Positions 11,657-19,993 of a DNA stretch of 43,047 nucleotides are shown here, in pieces. Source of the DNA: an uncultured SAR116 cluster alpha proteobacterium. GTDB taxonomy: Bacteria; Pseudomonadota; Alphaproteobacteria; Puniceispirillales; Marisalimonadaceae. The DNA is taken from NCBI GenBank assembly GCA_902517275.1, contig CABYBQ010000010.1:1-43047 (forward strand), written 5' to 3'. The translations under genes were made by a program, and so were the position numbers. The notes under the pieces were generated by a model that saw only the letters and a program-made list of their open reading frames with translations, was not told where the DNA came from and searched no databases. How positions within the stretch are numbered: position 1 is the first letter of the stretch; each line of letters opens with the position of its first letter.

Positions 11657-12781
11657 ATGAATAGGAATACTAATAAATTTTCCTCTGAGACTATGATTAC
11701 TGTTTTGTTTTCAAAACTGTTAAAAATAAATTGGATAATTATACTTTGTTTGATTTTGTTAGGATTAGTTGGGGTGGCGTCATTATACTCTGCTGCAGGG
11801 AGTGATTGGGATCCTTGGGCTAGGAACCATTTGATAAGATTAATTTTTGGATTTTTTTTGATGTTTGTTATTGCGTTTATTCCATCTCATTTTTTTATAA
11901 AGTATAGTCTTTTATCTTTTATTTTGGGTATCTTTGCGCTCATCTTGGTTAAATTTATAGGTTCAGGAAGTGTGCAAAGATGGATATCTTTTGGTAGTAT
12001 AAATTTTCAACCTTCGGAAATTATGAAATTAGCGCTAATTTTAATTCTTGCAAAATACTTTGACCATATTTCAAAGATACAACTTAATAAACTTATACCG
12101 TATATTATTCCAATTTTAATTATTATGATTCCTGGTTTTTTGGTAATTTCTCAACCAGACTTAGGAACTGGTTTAACAATAATTTTGCTTGGATTTTCTA
12201 TATTATTCTTTGTAGGAATATCAATGAAATTTGTAATTTTCTCTATATTAATATCAATTTCATCGGTCCCTTTTATCTGGCAACAATTATATGAATATCA
12301 AAAAAATAGAATTCTAGTTTTTCTAAATCCAGAAATGGATAGTTTAGGTAGTGGTTATCAAATAATACAATCGAAAATTGCAATAGGTTCTGGTGGGTTG
12401 TTTGGGAAAGGATATTTATTGGGAACCCAAAGTAGACTAAATTATTTACCTGAAAAACATACTGATTTTATATTTACTTTAATTTCAGAAGAGTTGGGTT
12501 TTTTGGGATCAATTTCTATTATTTTAATATTTTGTTTGTTAATTACATCAATTATGAAAATTTCTTTTAAGGTTGAAAGTCTTTTTTCCAAAGTTGTGGT
12601 CTTTGGTATAGGTTTTTTAATTTTTCTTTATTTAAGTTTAAACATAGGTATGGTGTGTGGATTACTTCCAGTCGTAGGTGCACCATTACCTTTAGTAAGT
12701 TATGGAGGAACATCCCTGCTTACAGTATTGATTGGTGTTGGGATAGTATTAAGTATCAATATTCATGATAAAAAAGTATGA
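11657..12781 (+). CDS. rodA: Peptidoglycan glycosyltransferase RodA (SEDS family)
   Basis: Polymerises lipid II into glycan strands and pairs with PBP2. The 374-residue polytopic protein has about ten membrane helices and SEDS hallmarks: QPSEIMKLALILILAKYF, QPDLGTGLTIILLG (containing the Asp near the active site), FLPEKHTDFIF-like LPEKHTDFIFTLISEELG and GAPLPLVSYGGTSLLT. It follows the mrdA stop by 17 bases and is the last recognisable elongasome gene. Confidence 0.95.
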   Translation: MNRNTNKFSSETMITVLFSKLLKINWIIILCLILLGLVGVASLYSAAGSDWDPWARNHLIRLIFGFFLMFVIAFIPSHFFIKYSLLSFILGIFALILVKFIGSGSVQRWISFGSINFQPSEIMKLALILILAKYFDHISKIQLNKLIPYIIPILIIMIPGFLVISQPDLGTGLTIILLGFSILFFVGISMKFVIFSILISISSVPFIWQQLYEYQKNRILVFLNPEMDSLGSGYQIIQSKIAIGSGGLFGKGYLLGTQSRLNYLPEKHTDFIFTLISEELGFLGSISIILIFCLLITSIMKISFKVESLFSKVVVFGIGFLIFLYLSLNIGMVCGLLPVVGAPLPLVSYGGTSLLTVLIGVGIVLSINIHDKKV

Positions 12782-12809
12782 TAAATAATATTTTATTGTA
12801 AGGAAGAAA

Positions 12810-13796
12810 ATGTTTAGATTTTTCGTAATTAGAAAATGGCTTCTATGGTCTTGGTTAGGGTCATTTGTTATTTTGTCATCCTTATGGGTTCAAGTTAAAA
12901 TTGATGTAAAGATAAATGAATGGTTTGGAAAATTTTATGATATGATACAAAAAGCTCTAGCTGAACCAAATGCAATCACAATAGAAGAATATTGGGAAAG
13001 TTTATTTTCATTTATATCTTTAGCAGGTTTGTACGTTGCTGTTTATGTGATAATAAGTTTTTTTACAGCTCATTATTTGTTTAGATGGAGAGCAGCAATG
13101 GTTGAGTGGTATCATTCAGTTTATGACAAAGCTAGTAAGATAGAGGGTGCTGCTCAAAGAGTACAAGAAGATACAATTAAATTTTCACGTATAATGGAAT
13201 CTTTGGGAACAAGCTTAATAGAGTCAATGATGGTACTATTTCAATTTATTCCAATATTATTAGGACTTTCTGTAGGGATACCAATTTATTTTTTTGGAGA
13301 TTGGCAATATGGATTGATTACTGGTGCATTAATATGGACTTTAGGTGGAACTATTTTTTTAATTGCTCTTGGTTGGATTTTAAGATTAGTAGGTGTAGAA
13401 TATGATCTACAAAAAAAAGAAGCAGCTTACAGAAAATTATTAGTAATAGCTGAGGATGATGGTTCTGTTCGACCTAAAAGAATAGAAGAGTTATTTGATG
13501 ATGTTAAATCTATTCATTTTTTGAGTTATATTCGTTATTTATATTTTAATGTCGGGCGAATGGCATATTTACAGGCAAACGTTTTATCAGCATATGTATT
13601 TCTAGCACCTGCCATTGTCGCAGGTGTAGTAACTCTTGGAGTAATGCAGCAAATCATTAGAGCCTTTGGAAGAGTAGAGGGATCGATGCAATATTTATTA
13701 AAAGCGTGGCCAACTATTATTGAGTTAGCAAGTGTTTACAAACGATTAAGAGAATTTGAAGCGAGGATATTAGATGATAGTAAAATTAAAGTATAA
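12810..13796 (+). CDS. SbmA/BacA-like inner-membrane transporter
   Basis: Polytopic membrane protein of 328 residues resembling SbmA/BacA, proton-driven importers of peptide antibiotics that share the fold of ABC membrane domains but lack an ATPase. Supporting segments are the N-terminal VQVKIDVKINEWFGKFYDMIQ, the HYLFRWRAAMVEWYHS loop, and IEGAAQRVQEDTIKFSRIMESLG followed by helices and a conserved-type LQANVLSAYVFLAPAIVAG. It is shorter than E. coli SbmA (about 406 residues), lacking part of the N-terminal extension. No nucleotide-binding domain follows. In alphaproteobacteria BacA can also affect very-long-chain fatty acids of lipid A. Confidence 0.85.
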   Translation: MFRFFVIRKWLLWSWLGSFVILSSLWVQVKIDVKINEWFGKFYDMIQKALAEPNAITIEEYWESLFSFISLAGLYVAVYVIISFFTAHYLFRWRAAMVEWYHSVYDKASKIEGAAQRVQEDTIKFSRIMESLGTSLIESMMVLFQFIPILLGLSVGIPIYFFGDWQYGLITGALIWTLGGTIFLIALGWILRLVGVEYDLQKKEAAYRKLLVIAEDDGSVRPKRIEELFDDVKSIHFLSYIRYLYFNVGRMAYLQANVLSAYVFLAPAIVAGVVTLGVMQQIIRAFGRVEGSMQYLLKAWPTIIELASVYKRLREFEARILDDSKIKV

Positions 13797-13812
13797 TTTT
13801 GTAAATTATTAA

Positions 13813-14613
13813 ATGAATGAACTACAATTTTCAATTGGTATTTTGAGTTGGAGGGGGTATGATAGTTTAAAAAACTCACTTATTTCATATGAAAAAAATG
13901 GTCTATCACAATTAACAAATAAAAAGTTTATTTGTTTACCTGAATACAATGAAGAAGGAATTAATATAGCTAACAAGTTTAATTATAAGCCTATTTTAAT
14001 TAAAGAGAATATTGGAATTCTTGGAGGTTTCAAAGAATTAGCTAAACAAATGCCTAAAGGGCCTATCTTGTTATTAGAAAATGATCTAGAGTTAATTGAG
14101 AATAAAAAAACTACATTTAATCAAATTAAACAATCAATTGATAATCTTTATAAATATAATGCAATTCAAGTAAGATTAAGAAGCAGGTTCGATCCTGGAG
14201 AACCTTTTGTGGGCCTAGTGAAATACAAAAGATATTGGTCGAACAATTTTTTTTGTTCTATTAAAAGATTTTTTAGACCAGAAAAGGCAAACAAATTAAT
14301 TGGAACTTCAATATACTCAATTCAAAATCCAGAAATTCGTCATCCCAAATATATAAAAAAACTATCAAATGGTTTTTTTTTAGTACCGAGCTCAACTTTA
14401 AATTGGGCTAATTTAGCGATTTTAGTTGATCGTGATAGTTATTTAAAAATTATCATAAAAAGGGCAGAACAAACTAAATCGAAGAAATATATTAATGGTT
14501 TCAAAAATGTGGAAATTGAATTAAATAGTAATTGGTGGTCAGAAAATAACTTTAAAATCTTATTAGCATCTGGCTTGTTTAAGCATAATAGACTATTGGA
14601 TCGAGGTTATTAA
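13813..14613 (+). CDS. Putative glycosyltransferase-like protein
   Basis: A 266-residue soluble protein. The N-terminus (FSIGILSWRGYDSLKNSL) and the following FNYKPILIKENIGILGGFKEL then GPILLLENDLELIE resemble a GT-A nucleotide-diphospho-sugar transferase with an acidic metal-binding motif (ENDLEL in place of the usual DxD). The second half is Lys/Asn-rich and unassignable. It starts 16 bases after the SbmA-like gene and ends near the convergent glmU. A surface-polysaccharide role is plausible but not shown by the sequence. Confidence 0.55.
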   Translation: MNELQFSIGILSWRGYDSLKNSLISYEKNGLSQLTNKKFICLPEYNEEGINIANKFNYKPILIKENIGILGGFKELAKQMPKGPILLLENDLELIENKKTTFNQIKQSIDNLYKYNAIQVRLRSRFDPGEPFVGLVKYKRYWSNNFFCSIKRFFRPEKANKLIGTSIYSIQNPEIRHPKYIKKLSNGFFLVPSSTLNWANLAILVDRDSYLKIIIKRAEQTKSKKYINGFKNVEIELNSNWWSENNFKILLASGLFKHNRLLDRGY

Positions 14614-14626
14614 CCTGACATTTTTA

Positions 14627-15913
14627 TTATTTTTTCTTTTTGTTGGTTTGGTAAGCTCTACCAATAGAAAGTGTATTATCAGGTATATCTTTGTTGAAAG
14701 TACTCCCAGCTCCCATTGTAACATTTTCACCAATTTTAATTGGAGCAATAATTGTCGAGTTAGACCCTACAAAGGAGTTTTTACCAATTTTAGTTTTTTG
14801 TTTATTTTTTCCATCATAGTTACAGGTTATTGTTCCAGCTCCGATATTTGTAGATGAACCGATTTCACTATCACCAATATATGATAAATGGTTTACTTTT
14901 ACCTCTTCTAAAAGTTTGCTTTTTTTAATTTCAACAAAATTACCTATTTTAGATTTTTTGCCTATGACGCTATTTTCTCTTATCCTTGCAAATGGACCAA
15001 TTATAGATCCTGATTCTACTTTACATTTCTCTAAATGAGAAAAAGATTTGATTTCGACTGATGCCTCAATAATAACATTTTGGCCAAAAACAACATTAGG
15101 ATGTATTACAACATCTCTTCCAAATTTAGTGTCATGATTGATAAAAATAGTTTCAGGATCTATTAACTTAACGCCTTTTAACATAGCTTTTCGTCTTAAT
15201 AAATTTTGAGAAATTTTTTCTGCTATTGACAAGTCAACTTGATTGTTAACACCTATAATTTCTTCCTCTTTTATTTCAATAAAAGATATTTTCTTTTTTT
15301 CTTTATTTAATATTTTGACAAGATCGGTTAAATAAAACTCCTTACTAATTAAATTTTCTTGAATTTTTTCCAATTGATCTATCTCTGAGCTATGAATGGC
15401 CATAACGCCACCATTACAGTAATCTGAATGAATATTACTTTCTTTAGCATTTTTTTGCTCTATAATTTCTATAGGTTCATTTTTAGATGAGAATATAATT
15501 TTTCCATAGTTATTTTTTTCAAACTTCTTAAAGCCAGTTATTACAAGTTTAGTTTCATTTTCAAATGCCTTTATAACTCTTATAAAAGTTTCAGAGGTTA
15601 AAAAAGGGGTGTCTCCAAAACATATAAGTATTATACCTGTAAACTTTTTAAGCAAATTAGAAGCTTTTTTAACAGCATCACCAGTACCCTTTGGTGTTTT
15701 TTGAACAACGGTTTCAAAATCGTTGCAAATGTCTTCAAAAGCTTCGCACTTTTCTGGAATAACAATTATACATTTTTTTATGTTTGCTGACCTGTTGGCG
15801 TCAATTACTCGCTCAAGCATTGTTTTACCAGAAATTAAGTGCAATGGTTTAGGAATGTCTGAAAACATCCTACTACCTTTTCCAGCACTTAAAATTATTG
15901 AACAAACTTCCAT
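14627..15913 (-). CDS. glmU: Bifunctional UDP-GlcNAc pyrophosphorylase / GlcN-1-P acetyltransferase
   Basis: Makes UDP-N-acetylglucosamine for peptidoglycan and lipopolysaccharide. The N-terminal uridyltransferase domain has the signature LSAGKGSRMFSDIPKPLH, and the magnesium-site region appears at CFGDTPF. The C-terminal left-handed beta-helix acetyltransferase domain shows hexapeptide repeats (for example IGPFARIRENSVIG and VGSNSTIIAPIKIG) and the family motif NIGAGTITCNYDGKNK. At 428 residues it is slightly short of the usual 450. It is divergent from glmS, so both hexosamine genes could share the 92-base region between them. Confidence 0.96.
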   Translation of the reverse strand: MEVCSIILSAGKGSRMFSDIPKPLHLISGKTMLERVIDANRSANIKKCIIVIPEKCEAFEDICNDFETVVQKTPKGTGDAVKKASNLLKKFTGIILICFGDTPFLTSETFIRVIKAFENETKLVITGFKKFEKNNYGKIIFSSKNEPIEIIEQKNAKESNIHSDYCNGGVMAIHSSEIDQLEKIQENLISKEFYLTDLVKILNKEKKKISFIEIKEEEIIGVNNQVDLSIAEKISQNLLRRKAMLKGVKLIDPETIFINHDTKFGRDVVIHPNVVFGQNVIIEASVEIKSFSHLEKCKVESGSIIGPFARIRENSVIGKKSKIGNFVEIKKSKLLEEVKVNHLSYIGDSEIGSSTNIGAGTITCNYDGKNKQKTKIGKNSFVGSNSTIIAPIKIGENVTMGAGSTFNKDIPDNTLSIGRAYQTNKKKK

Positions 15914-16005
15914 AAAAATGTTATATATCTTAACATTATAAATTTAAAGCTTAAAAATTTTACAAAATTATACCTTTATTTATTATTTTTCAAAAGAGGC
16001 TAAGC

Positions 16006-17853
16006 ATGTGTGGTGTAGTTGCTGTTTTAGGTAAAGAAAATGCAAGCCAACTTGTTATTGAAGGACTAAAAAAACTTGAATATCGTGGTTATGACTCAGC
16101 AGGTATTACTTCTGTTTCCAAAGGTTTATTACAAACAATAAAATCTGAAGGCAAACTATTAAATTTGATTGGAAAGTTGGATATATCAACGAAAGAGAAA
16201 TTATATTTTGATAATTCTATTGCTTTAGGTCATACAAGATGGGCAACACACGGAAACGTAAGTTTTGAAAATGCTCATCCTTTAACTAGCGAAAACAAAA
16301 TAGCTGTTGTACATAATGGAATAATAGAAAACTTTGAAATTTTAAAAAAAGAACTGATATCGCTAGGTTATAATTTTACAAGTAAGACAGATACTGAGGT
16401 GTTACCTCATTTATTTATGAAATATATTAAAAGGGGCAATGATCTTTTGGAAGCAGGAAGACTTGTGCTTAAAGACATTAAAGGTGCATTTGCTTTTGTT
16501 GCGATGAGTGTGGATTTCCCAAACCAGTTTTTTGTCTCAAGAAACTCATCCCCTTTAGTAATAGGGTTGGGAGAAAATGCGAATTTTATAGGTTCTGATG
16601 CTCATTCCATAGATCACTTAACACAAAAAATTATTTATCTAGAAGATGGTGATCATGCATTAGTAAAAATTAATAATATTAATATTTATGATAAAAATTC
16701 AAAAAAAGTAAGTAGAAAGATAATTAATATTAAAGCTGAAATAGGGTTGATCACAAAAGGTGGTTACAAACATTTTATGGAAAAAGAAATTTTTGAACAA
16801 CCAGTAGTTTTGCCTCAAACTACTTCTAGTTTTATTAAAAATAATTCTGAAATTACAATTGATCTTGACAAATTAGGCTTTAAAAACAAAAATTCGTTAA
16901 TCATTTGTGCAGCGGGTACAAGTTATTATGCTGGAATAGTTGGCAAGTATTGGATTGAACAAATTGCAGATATACCTGTTATTGTTGATCTTGCTTCAGA
17001 ATATAGATATAGAAAACCATCAATTTTTGGTCAAAGTTCGATGTTAGTTATTTCTCAATCTGGGGAAAGTTTAGATACGCTTATGGCATTGAGATATGGA
17101 AAAGAACTAGGTCTTAAAACGAATGCAATTGTAAATGTAGAAGGTAGTACTATAGACAGAGAAGTTGACTATAGTCTATATAGTAACGTGGGACCAGAAA
17201 TAGGTGTTGCAAGTACAAAATCATTTACTTCCCAACTTGTTATTTTATTTTTAATTGCTGTAAGTTTAGGTAAAAAATTCAATAGCTTAACTCTACCTCA
17301 AATGGGAAAAAAATGTCAGTTAATGAATATGTTACCTAGTGCTATTGCTGAAATGTTAGAAACAGAAAATCAAATAAAATTAATTGCTCAAAATATTAAG
17401 AATTCAAAAAGTGTTATTTTCCTGGGTAGAGGTCTTTTATATCCTCTAGCACTTGAAGGAGCATTAAAATTAAAAGAAATTAGCTATATTCATGCTGAAG
17501 GTTTTGCCGCAGGAGAAATGAAACATGGACCAATTGCTCTTATCGAAGATGACGTTCCAGTTATCATGTTTTTAATATCAGATGGTAATGAAGACAAAGC
17601 AATAAGTAATCTACAAGAAGCTTATTCAAGAGGAGCAAAAATTATTTTAATTGCTGATAAAAAATGTATTGATAAAGCGTCTTTTGCGCATTTTAAAGTT
17701 GAAATACCTTACTTTGAAACTGAATTTCAATCTTTATTGTCTCCTCTATTAATGTCTATTCCTGCTCAGTTGTTAGCTTATCACGTTGCTAAGGAAAGAG
17801 GTACAGATGTAGACCAGCCAAGGAACCTAGCAAAGTCAGTCACAGTGGAATAA
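16006..17853 (+). CDS. glmS: Glutamine-fructose-6-phosphate aminotransferase (isomerizing)
   Basis: Produces glucosamine-6-phosphate from fructose-6-phosphate and glutamine. The 615-residue protein has the N-terminal glutaminase domain with nucleophile Cys2 (MCGVVAVLG), GHTRWATHG and HNGIIENFE, then two SIS sugar-isomerase domains (CAAGTSYYAG, SQSGESLDTL) and the invariant tail LAKSVTVE. These last codons (17836-17853) are the copy-of-origin for the repeated short sequence that marks every module in the island downstream. A GAGG sits shortly before the ATG. Confidence 0.97.
   Translation: MCGVVAVLGKENASQLVIEGLKKLEYRGYDSAGITSVSKGLLQTIKSEGKLLNLIGKLDISTKEKLYFDNSIALGHTRWATHGNVSFENAHPLTSENKIAVVHNGIIENFEILKKELISLGYNFTSKTDTEVLPHLFMKYIKRGNDLLEAGRLVLKDIKGAFAFVAMSVDFPNQFFVSRNSSPLVIGLGENANFIGSDAHSIDHLTQKIIYLEDGDHALVKINNINIYDKNSKKVSRKIINIKAEIGLITKGGYKHFMEKEIFEQPVVLPQTTSSFIKNNSEITIDLDKLGFKNKNSLIICAAGTSYYAGIVGKYWIEQIADIPVIVDLASEYRYRKPSIFGQSSMLVISQSGESLDTLMALRYGKELGLKTNAIVNVEGSTIDREVDYSLYSNVGPEIGVASTKSFTSQLVILFLIAVSLGKKFNSLTLPQMGKKCQLMNMLPSAIAEMLETENQIKLIAQNIKNSKSVIFLGRGLLYPLALEGALKLKEISYIHAEGFAAGEMKHGPIALIEDDVPVIMFLISDGNEDKAISNLQEAYSRGAKIILIADKKCIDKASFAHFKVEIPYFETEFQSLLSPLLMSIPAQLLAYHVAKERGTDVDQPRNLAKSVTVE
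17836..17853 (+). repeat. att-like core 1 (native glmS 3' end)
   Basis: The last five glmS codons plus TAA, reading Ser-Val-Thr-Val-Glu-stop as TCAGTCACAGTGGAATAA. Four further copies lie downstream at 19412, 20723, 22191 and 23108, each followed by a related helix-turn-helix reading frame. The right flank here (from 17854) already belongs to the island, so this is the junction between chromosome and first module. Confidence 0.7.
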
Positions 17854-18088
17854 ATTCAAACGTACCTATCAAAATTATAAATTATTTTTTAAGTTCAACA
17901 TTTTAATTGAGACTAATCAATTAGGACAATTTCAACTATCTAAAGAACGAATAAAAAGACTAGAACTAATCTATTCACTTCATAAAACTGGTTATACTAA
18001 TAGAGAAATTTGTGATTTTTTAAATAATAAGAAATTAAAGACATTTAGAACAAACAAAAATACTAAATCTTTTTCCGTTATTGACCAA
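17846..18088 (+). pseudogene. Type-A HTH reading frame, copy 1
   Basis: A reading frame shifted relative to glmS begins in the glmS tail (QWNKFKRTYQNYKLFFKF...) and runs through RLELIYSLHKTGYTNREI, then FLNNKKLKTFRTNKN. It matches copies 2, 4 and 5 in this island. The pattern, a short helix, Gly, a recognition-like helix, Leu-Asn and then Thr, resembles the DNA-binding 'recombinase' segment of large serine recombinases, but no catalytic domain is present. No ATG, GTG or TTG occurs in frame before 18110. The frame continues without a stop into the downstream DUF5655-like sequence, making a chimera. Function is unknown. Confidence 0.5.
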
Positions 18089-18109
18089 GGATACTCTTAT
18101 CTTTCTGTT

Positions 18110-18787
18110 ATGTTGAATAACAAATCAGATTTTGTTTTAGAATATAATGAAAATATGAAAGAAAATATTAAAAGAGATGATGTAGATTGGTCTCAATCAA
18201 GAGTAATTTTCATCTCATCCAAGTTTAATGATTATCAAAAAAATAGTGTAAATTTTAAAGATGTTCCATTTGAATTGTGGGAAATTGAAAAGTTTTCAAA
18301 TGGAACAATAGGAATTCAACAAATCCTTTCAAATTCTAAAGAAAGTATTAAAAATTTAGAAAATAAAAATAATACTATTGTTAAGAAAGTTTCGGATGAA
18401 GTTATTAAATACGATGAAGAGACAATTATTACCAAGTATAATAAAAATTCTTTGAATGTTTATGAAAAATTAAAAAAAGAACTACTTGAATTAAATGATA
18501 TATCTATAAAAGTTACAAAAGGTTATGTAAGTTTCTTAAAAAATAAAAAAGGGTTTATTTACCTTAATCCTAGAAAAGATTATTTAGAATTAGATTTTAT
18601 ATATAGAATTGATTTTGAAGGTAAAGTTAAAACTAAGAAAAGTATATTTAAGTTTAATGATCCTGACAAACAGTTTACTTTTCATTCAAACAACTACAAA
18701 GAACAGTATAAACATAAGTTGACTGAAAAAAGTGATATTAGTTATGTAATGTTTTGTTTAAGACAAAAATATGAATCTATGAAGTAA
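18110..18787 (+). CDS. Truncated DUF5655-type nuclease-like protein
   Basis: A 225-residue product resembling the later part of DUF5655-family proteins, which carry an N-terminal PD-(D/E)XK nuclease-like domain and a C-terminal DUF5655 domain. Recognisable segments are MLNNKSDFVLEYNENMK, WSQSRVIFISSKFNDYQK, NFKDVPFELWEIEKF and the C-terminal YEKLKKELLELNDISIKV region. In-frame sequence upstream (SFSVIDQGYSYLSV) also belongs to the family, but the stretch that should hold the catalytic Asp and Glu-x-Lys is replaced by the type-A HTH sequence from the preceding frame. The protein therefore looks like a decapitated cargo gene. The family assignment is from memory of its motifs. Confidence 0.65.
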   Translation: MLNNKSDFVLEYNENMKENIKRDDVDWSQSRVIFISSKFNDYQKNSVNFKDVPFELWEIEKFSNGTIGIQQILSNSKESIKNLENKNNTIVKKVSDEVIKYDEETIITKYNKNSLNVYEKLKKELLELNDISIKVTKGYVSFLKNKKGFIYLNPRKDYLELDFIYRIDFEGKVKTKKSIFKFNDPDKQFTFHSNNYKEQYKHKLTEKSDISYVMFCLRQKYESMK

Positions 18788-18794
18788 TATTTAA

Positions 18795-18887
18795 ATGAGA
18801 AAAGAACTTAAATTATTTTATAAAGTTGTCAGTATTGAAACTCTATTTTGGGTTATTTTGATCATTGGAACTTTGTATTTCATATAA
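18795..18887 (+). CDS. Small single-pass membrane protein (30 aa)
   Basis: A 30-codon frame starting seven bases after the DUF5655-like stop. It encodes a Lys-rich start (MRKELKLFYK) followed by a hydrophobic helix (residues 16-30, LFWVILIIGTLYFI). A similar short basic-then-hydrophobic frame occurs in module 4 at 22545. Position and layout recall small toxic or regulatory membrane peptides, but nothing identifies its role. It could be chance in AT-rich DNA. Confidence 0.35.
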   Translation: MRKELKLFYKVVSIETLFWVILIIGTLYFI

Positions 18888-18971
18888 TTGTAATTAAAAC
18901 TTTTTGAAATTAGTTATTTTTATTTTTATCATTTGAGTTATATTTAAACTACCAAGTTGGATATTTGGATT

Positions 18972-19023
18972 GGTGTAGTAACGACCTAACACGTTCTGGT
19001 GTAGTAACGACCTAATACGTTCT
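18972..19023 (+). repeat. Tandem 26-bp direct repeat
   Basis: Two adjacent 26-base units (18972-18997 and 18998-19023) beginning GGTGTAGTAACGACCTAA, differing by one C/T. Each contains a short AACG...CGTT dyad. They sit 50 bases before the start of the next gene (19073), where a -35/operator region would be. They are more GC-rich than their surroundings. A regulator-binding site or a recombination scar are both possible. Confidence 0.7.
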
Positions 19024-19072
19024 ATTTCCTAATCAAATATTCTTTTTGTTAAAAAAACAACAAGGAGAAATT

Positions 19073-19399
19073 ATGAGAAAAATTGTAAATACGTCTGTTA
19101 TATGTGTTAATATAAAAGTATTTTATGATTATTTTATTTTAGAACCTCTTAAAACATTAAACCCAATGGGTAACTTTTACAGATCCAATCACCTTCATAA
19201 AAAAACTCAAAAATTTATGGAAAATTATTTAAAAAATGGAAACTTACCAAAAGTAGGTGAAAAAGTAATTTCAGATTGTTTGTTTTCTGATTTGAAAATT
19301 ACAAACATATGTTTTGAATATAAAAGAACCAAAGGAGAAACTTTTTTAAAAAACTTAGAGGATAAATTTTTAATAGAAAAACAAAAATTAAATAGGTAA
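19073..19399 (+). CDS. Unknown cargo protein of module 1 (108 aa)
   Basis: A 108-residue protein (MRKIVNTSVICVNIKVFYDY...) with no family I recognise. The start at 19073 is chosen because AAGGAG lies about six bases upstream; an in-frame ATG at 19046 has no such site. The sequence is Lys/Asn-rich without clear membrane segments or signal peptide. It lies immediately before att-like core 2 and behind a tandem 26-bp repeat, so it is the last gene of module 1. Confidence 0.55.
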   Translation: MRKIVNTSVICVNIKVFYDYFILEPLKTLNPMGNFYRSNHLHKKTQKFMENYLKNGNLPKVGEKVISDCLFSDLKITNICFEYKRTKGETFLKNLEDKFLIEKQKLNR

Positions 19400-19411
19400 C
19401 TATGAATCTAT

Positions 19412-19429
19412 TCTGTTACAGTGGAATAG
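19412..19429 (+). repeat. att-like core 2 with perfect dyad
   Basis: TCTGTTACAGTGGAATAG would read Ser-Val-Thr-Val-Glu-stop, but no glmS sequence lies upstream. It sits in a perfect inverted repeat, AATCTATTC (19405-19413), ten-base spacer, GAATAGATT (19424-19432). The wider 46-base stretch 19396-19441 matches 23092-23137 around core 5 at 41 of 46 positions, defining flank type L1. Confidence 0.7.
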
Positions 19430-19544
19430 ATTTAGAAATACTTCTTATTCTGATGAAAAATTTTATTTTGAATATAATTTTTTAGTTGAAACAAAAAGAC
19501 TTGGATTATTTAAACTCAACAAAAAAAGAGAGAATAGAATAAAA

Positions 19545-19799
19545 ATGATCTATTCTTTACATAAAATTGGATTAAGTAACAAAAATATTTCGGATTTTTT
19601 AAATTACTTTAATTTGAGAACACTTAGAACAAACAAAATTTATACTCCAAAATTAATTTGGGGAACTCTCCATAAATATAAAAAACGTCTTAATAGAAAT
19701 CTTGATAAGATAATATGGGTCAAAGAGAGTTTAAACATGTCGGTATCAAAGAAAAATACAATTTTGGAATGGTTTATCGTAGAATTTCAAAGTGGTTAA
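19545..19799 (+). CDS. Type-A HTH protein, copy 2
   Basis: An ATG at 19545 gives 84 residues beginning MIYSLHKIGLSNKNISDF, with LRTLRTNKIYTPKLIWGTL and a basic HKYKKRLNRN tail. The same frame is open upstream to core 2 (QWNRFRNTSY...), as in copies 1, 4 and 5. It is the only copy with an ATG ahead of the helix-turn-helix. The shape resembles the DNA-binding segment of serine recombinases, with no catalytic residues. It may bind the att-like core beside it; that is inference. The last 50 bases overlap the start of a type-B HTH frame. Confidence 0.5.
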   Translation: MIYSLHKIGLSNKNISDFLNYFNLRTLRTNKIYTPKLIWGTLHKYKKRLNRNLDKIIWVKESLNMSVSKKNTILEWFIVEFQSG

Positions 19800-19954
19800 A
19801 TGAAAATGGATACAAAACAATTAGAGGACATTAGTTCAAAAACACTCATGTCTACTCTATTCTGCTTAAGAAAAAGATTTCTGATGAAAGAATATATAAT
19901 ATGTCTAAACCTATAATTACAAACTTTAGAATTAAATTGGTATATAATCATTAA
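19730..19954 (+). pseudogene. Type-B recombinase-like HTH, copy 1, with in-frame TAG
   Basis: The frame reads YNFGMVYRRISKWLNENGYK then TIRGH, a TAG stop at 19832-19834, and FKNTHVYSILLKKKISDERI in the same frame, ending at TAA 19952-19954. It matches copy 2 (21260-21535) on both sides of the stop. The pattern, Leu-Asn-x-x-Gly-Tyr-x-Thr-x-Arg-Gly followed by a basic helix, resembles the PF07508 'recombinase' DNA-binding segment of large serine recombinases. It is probably a decayed fragment; no start codon is evident. Confidence 0.5.
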
Positions 19955-19993
19955 TATTGAATTAAAATGCCATGTATGTTCTATTCATTAATT

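Noticed and set aside
12810-13796. ABC exporter permease with missing ATPase
   Set aside because: The sequence pattern is SbmA/BacA-like; that family naturally has no nucleotide-binding domain.
18972-19023. CRISPR repeats
   Set aside because: Only two adjacent units with no spacer between them and no cas genes in the window.
19832-19834. TAG as a recoded (pyrrolysine or suppressed) codon
   Set aside because: TAG ends other genes here normally, for example the Rossmann-like frames use all three stops, and no pyl genes are seen. Decay of a fragment is simpler.
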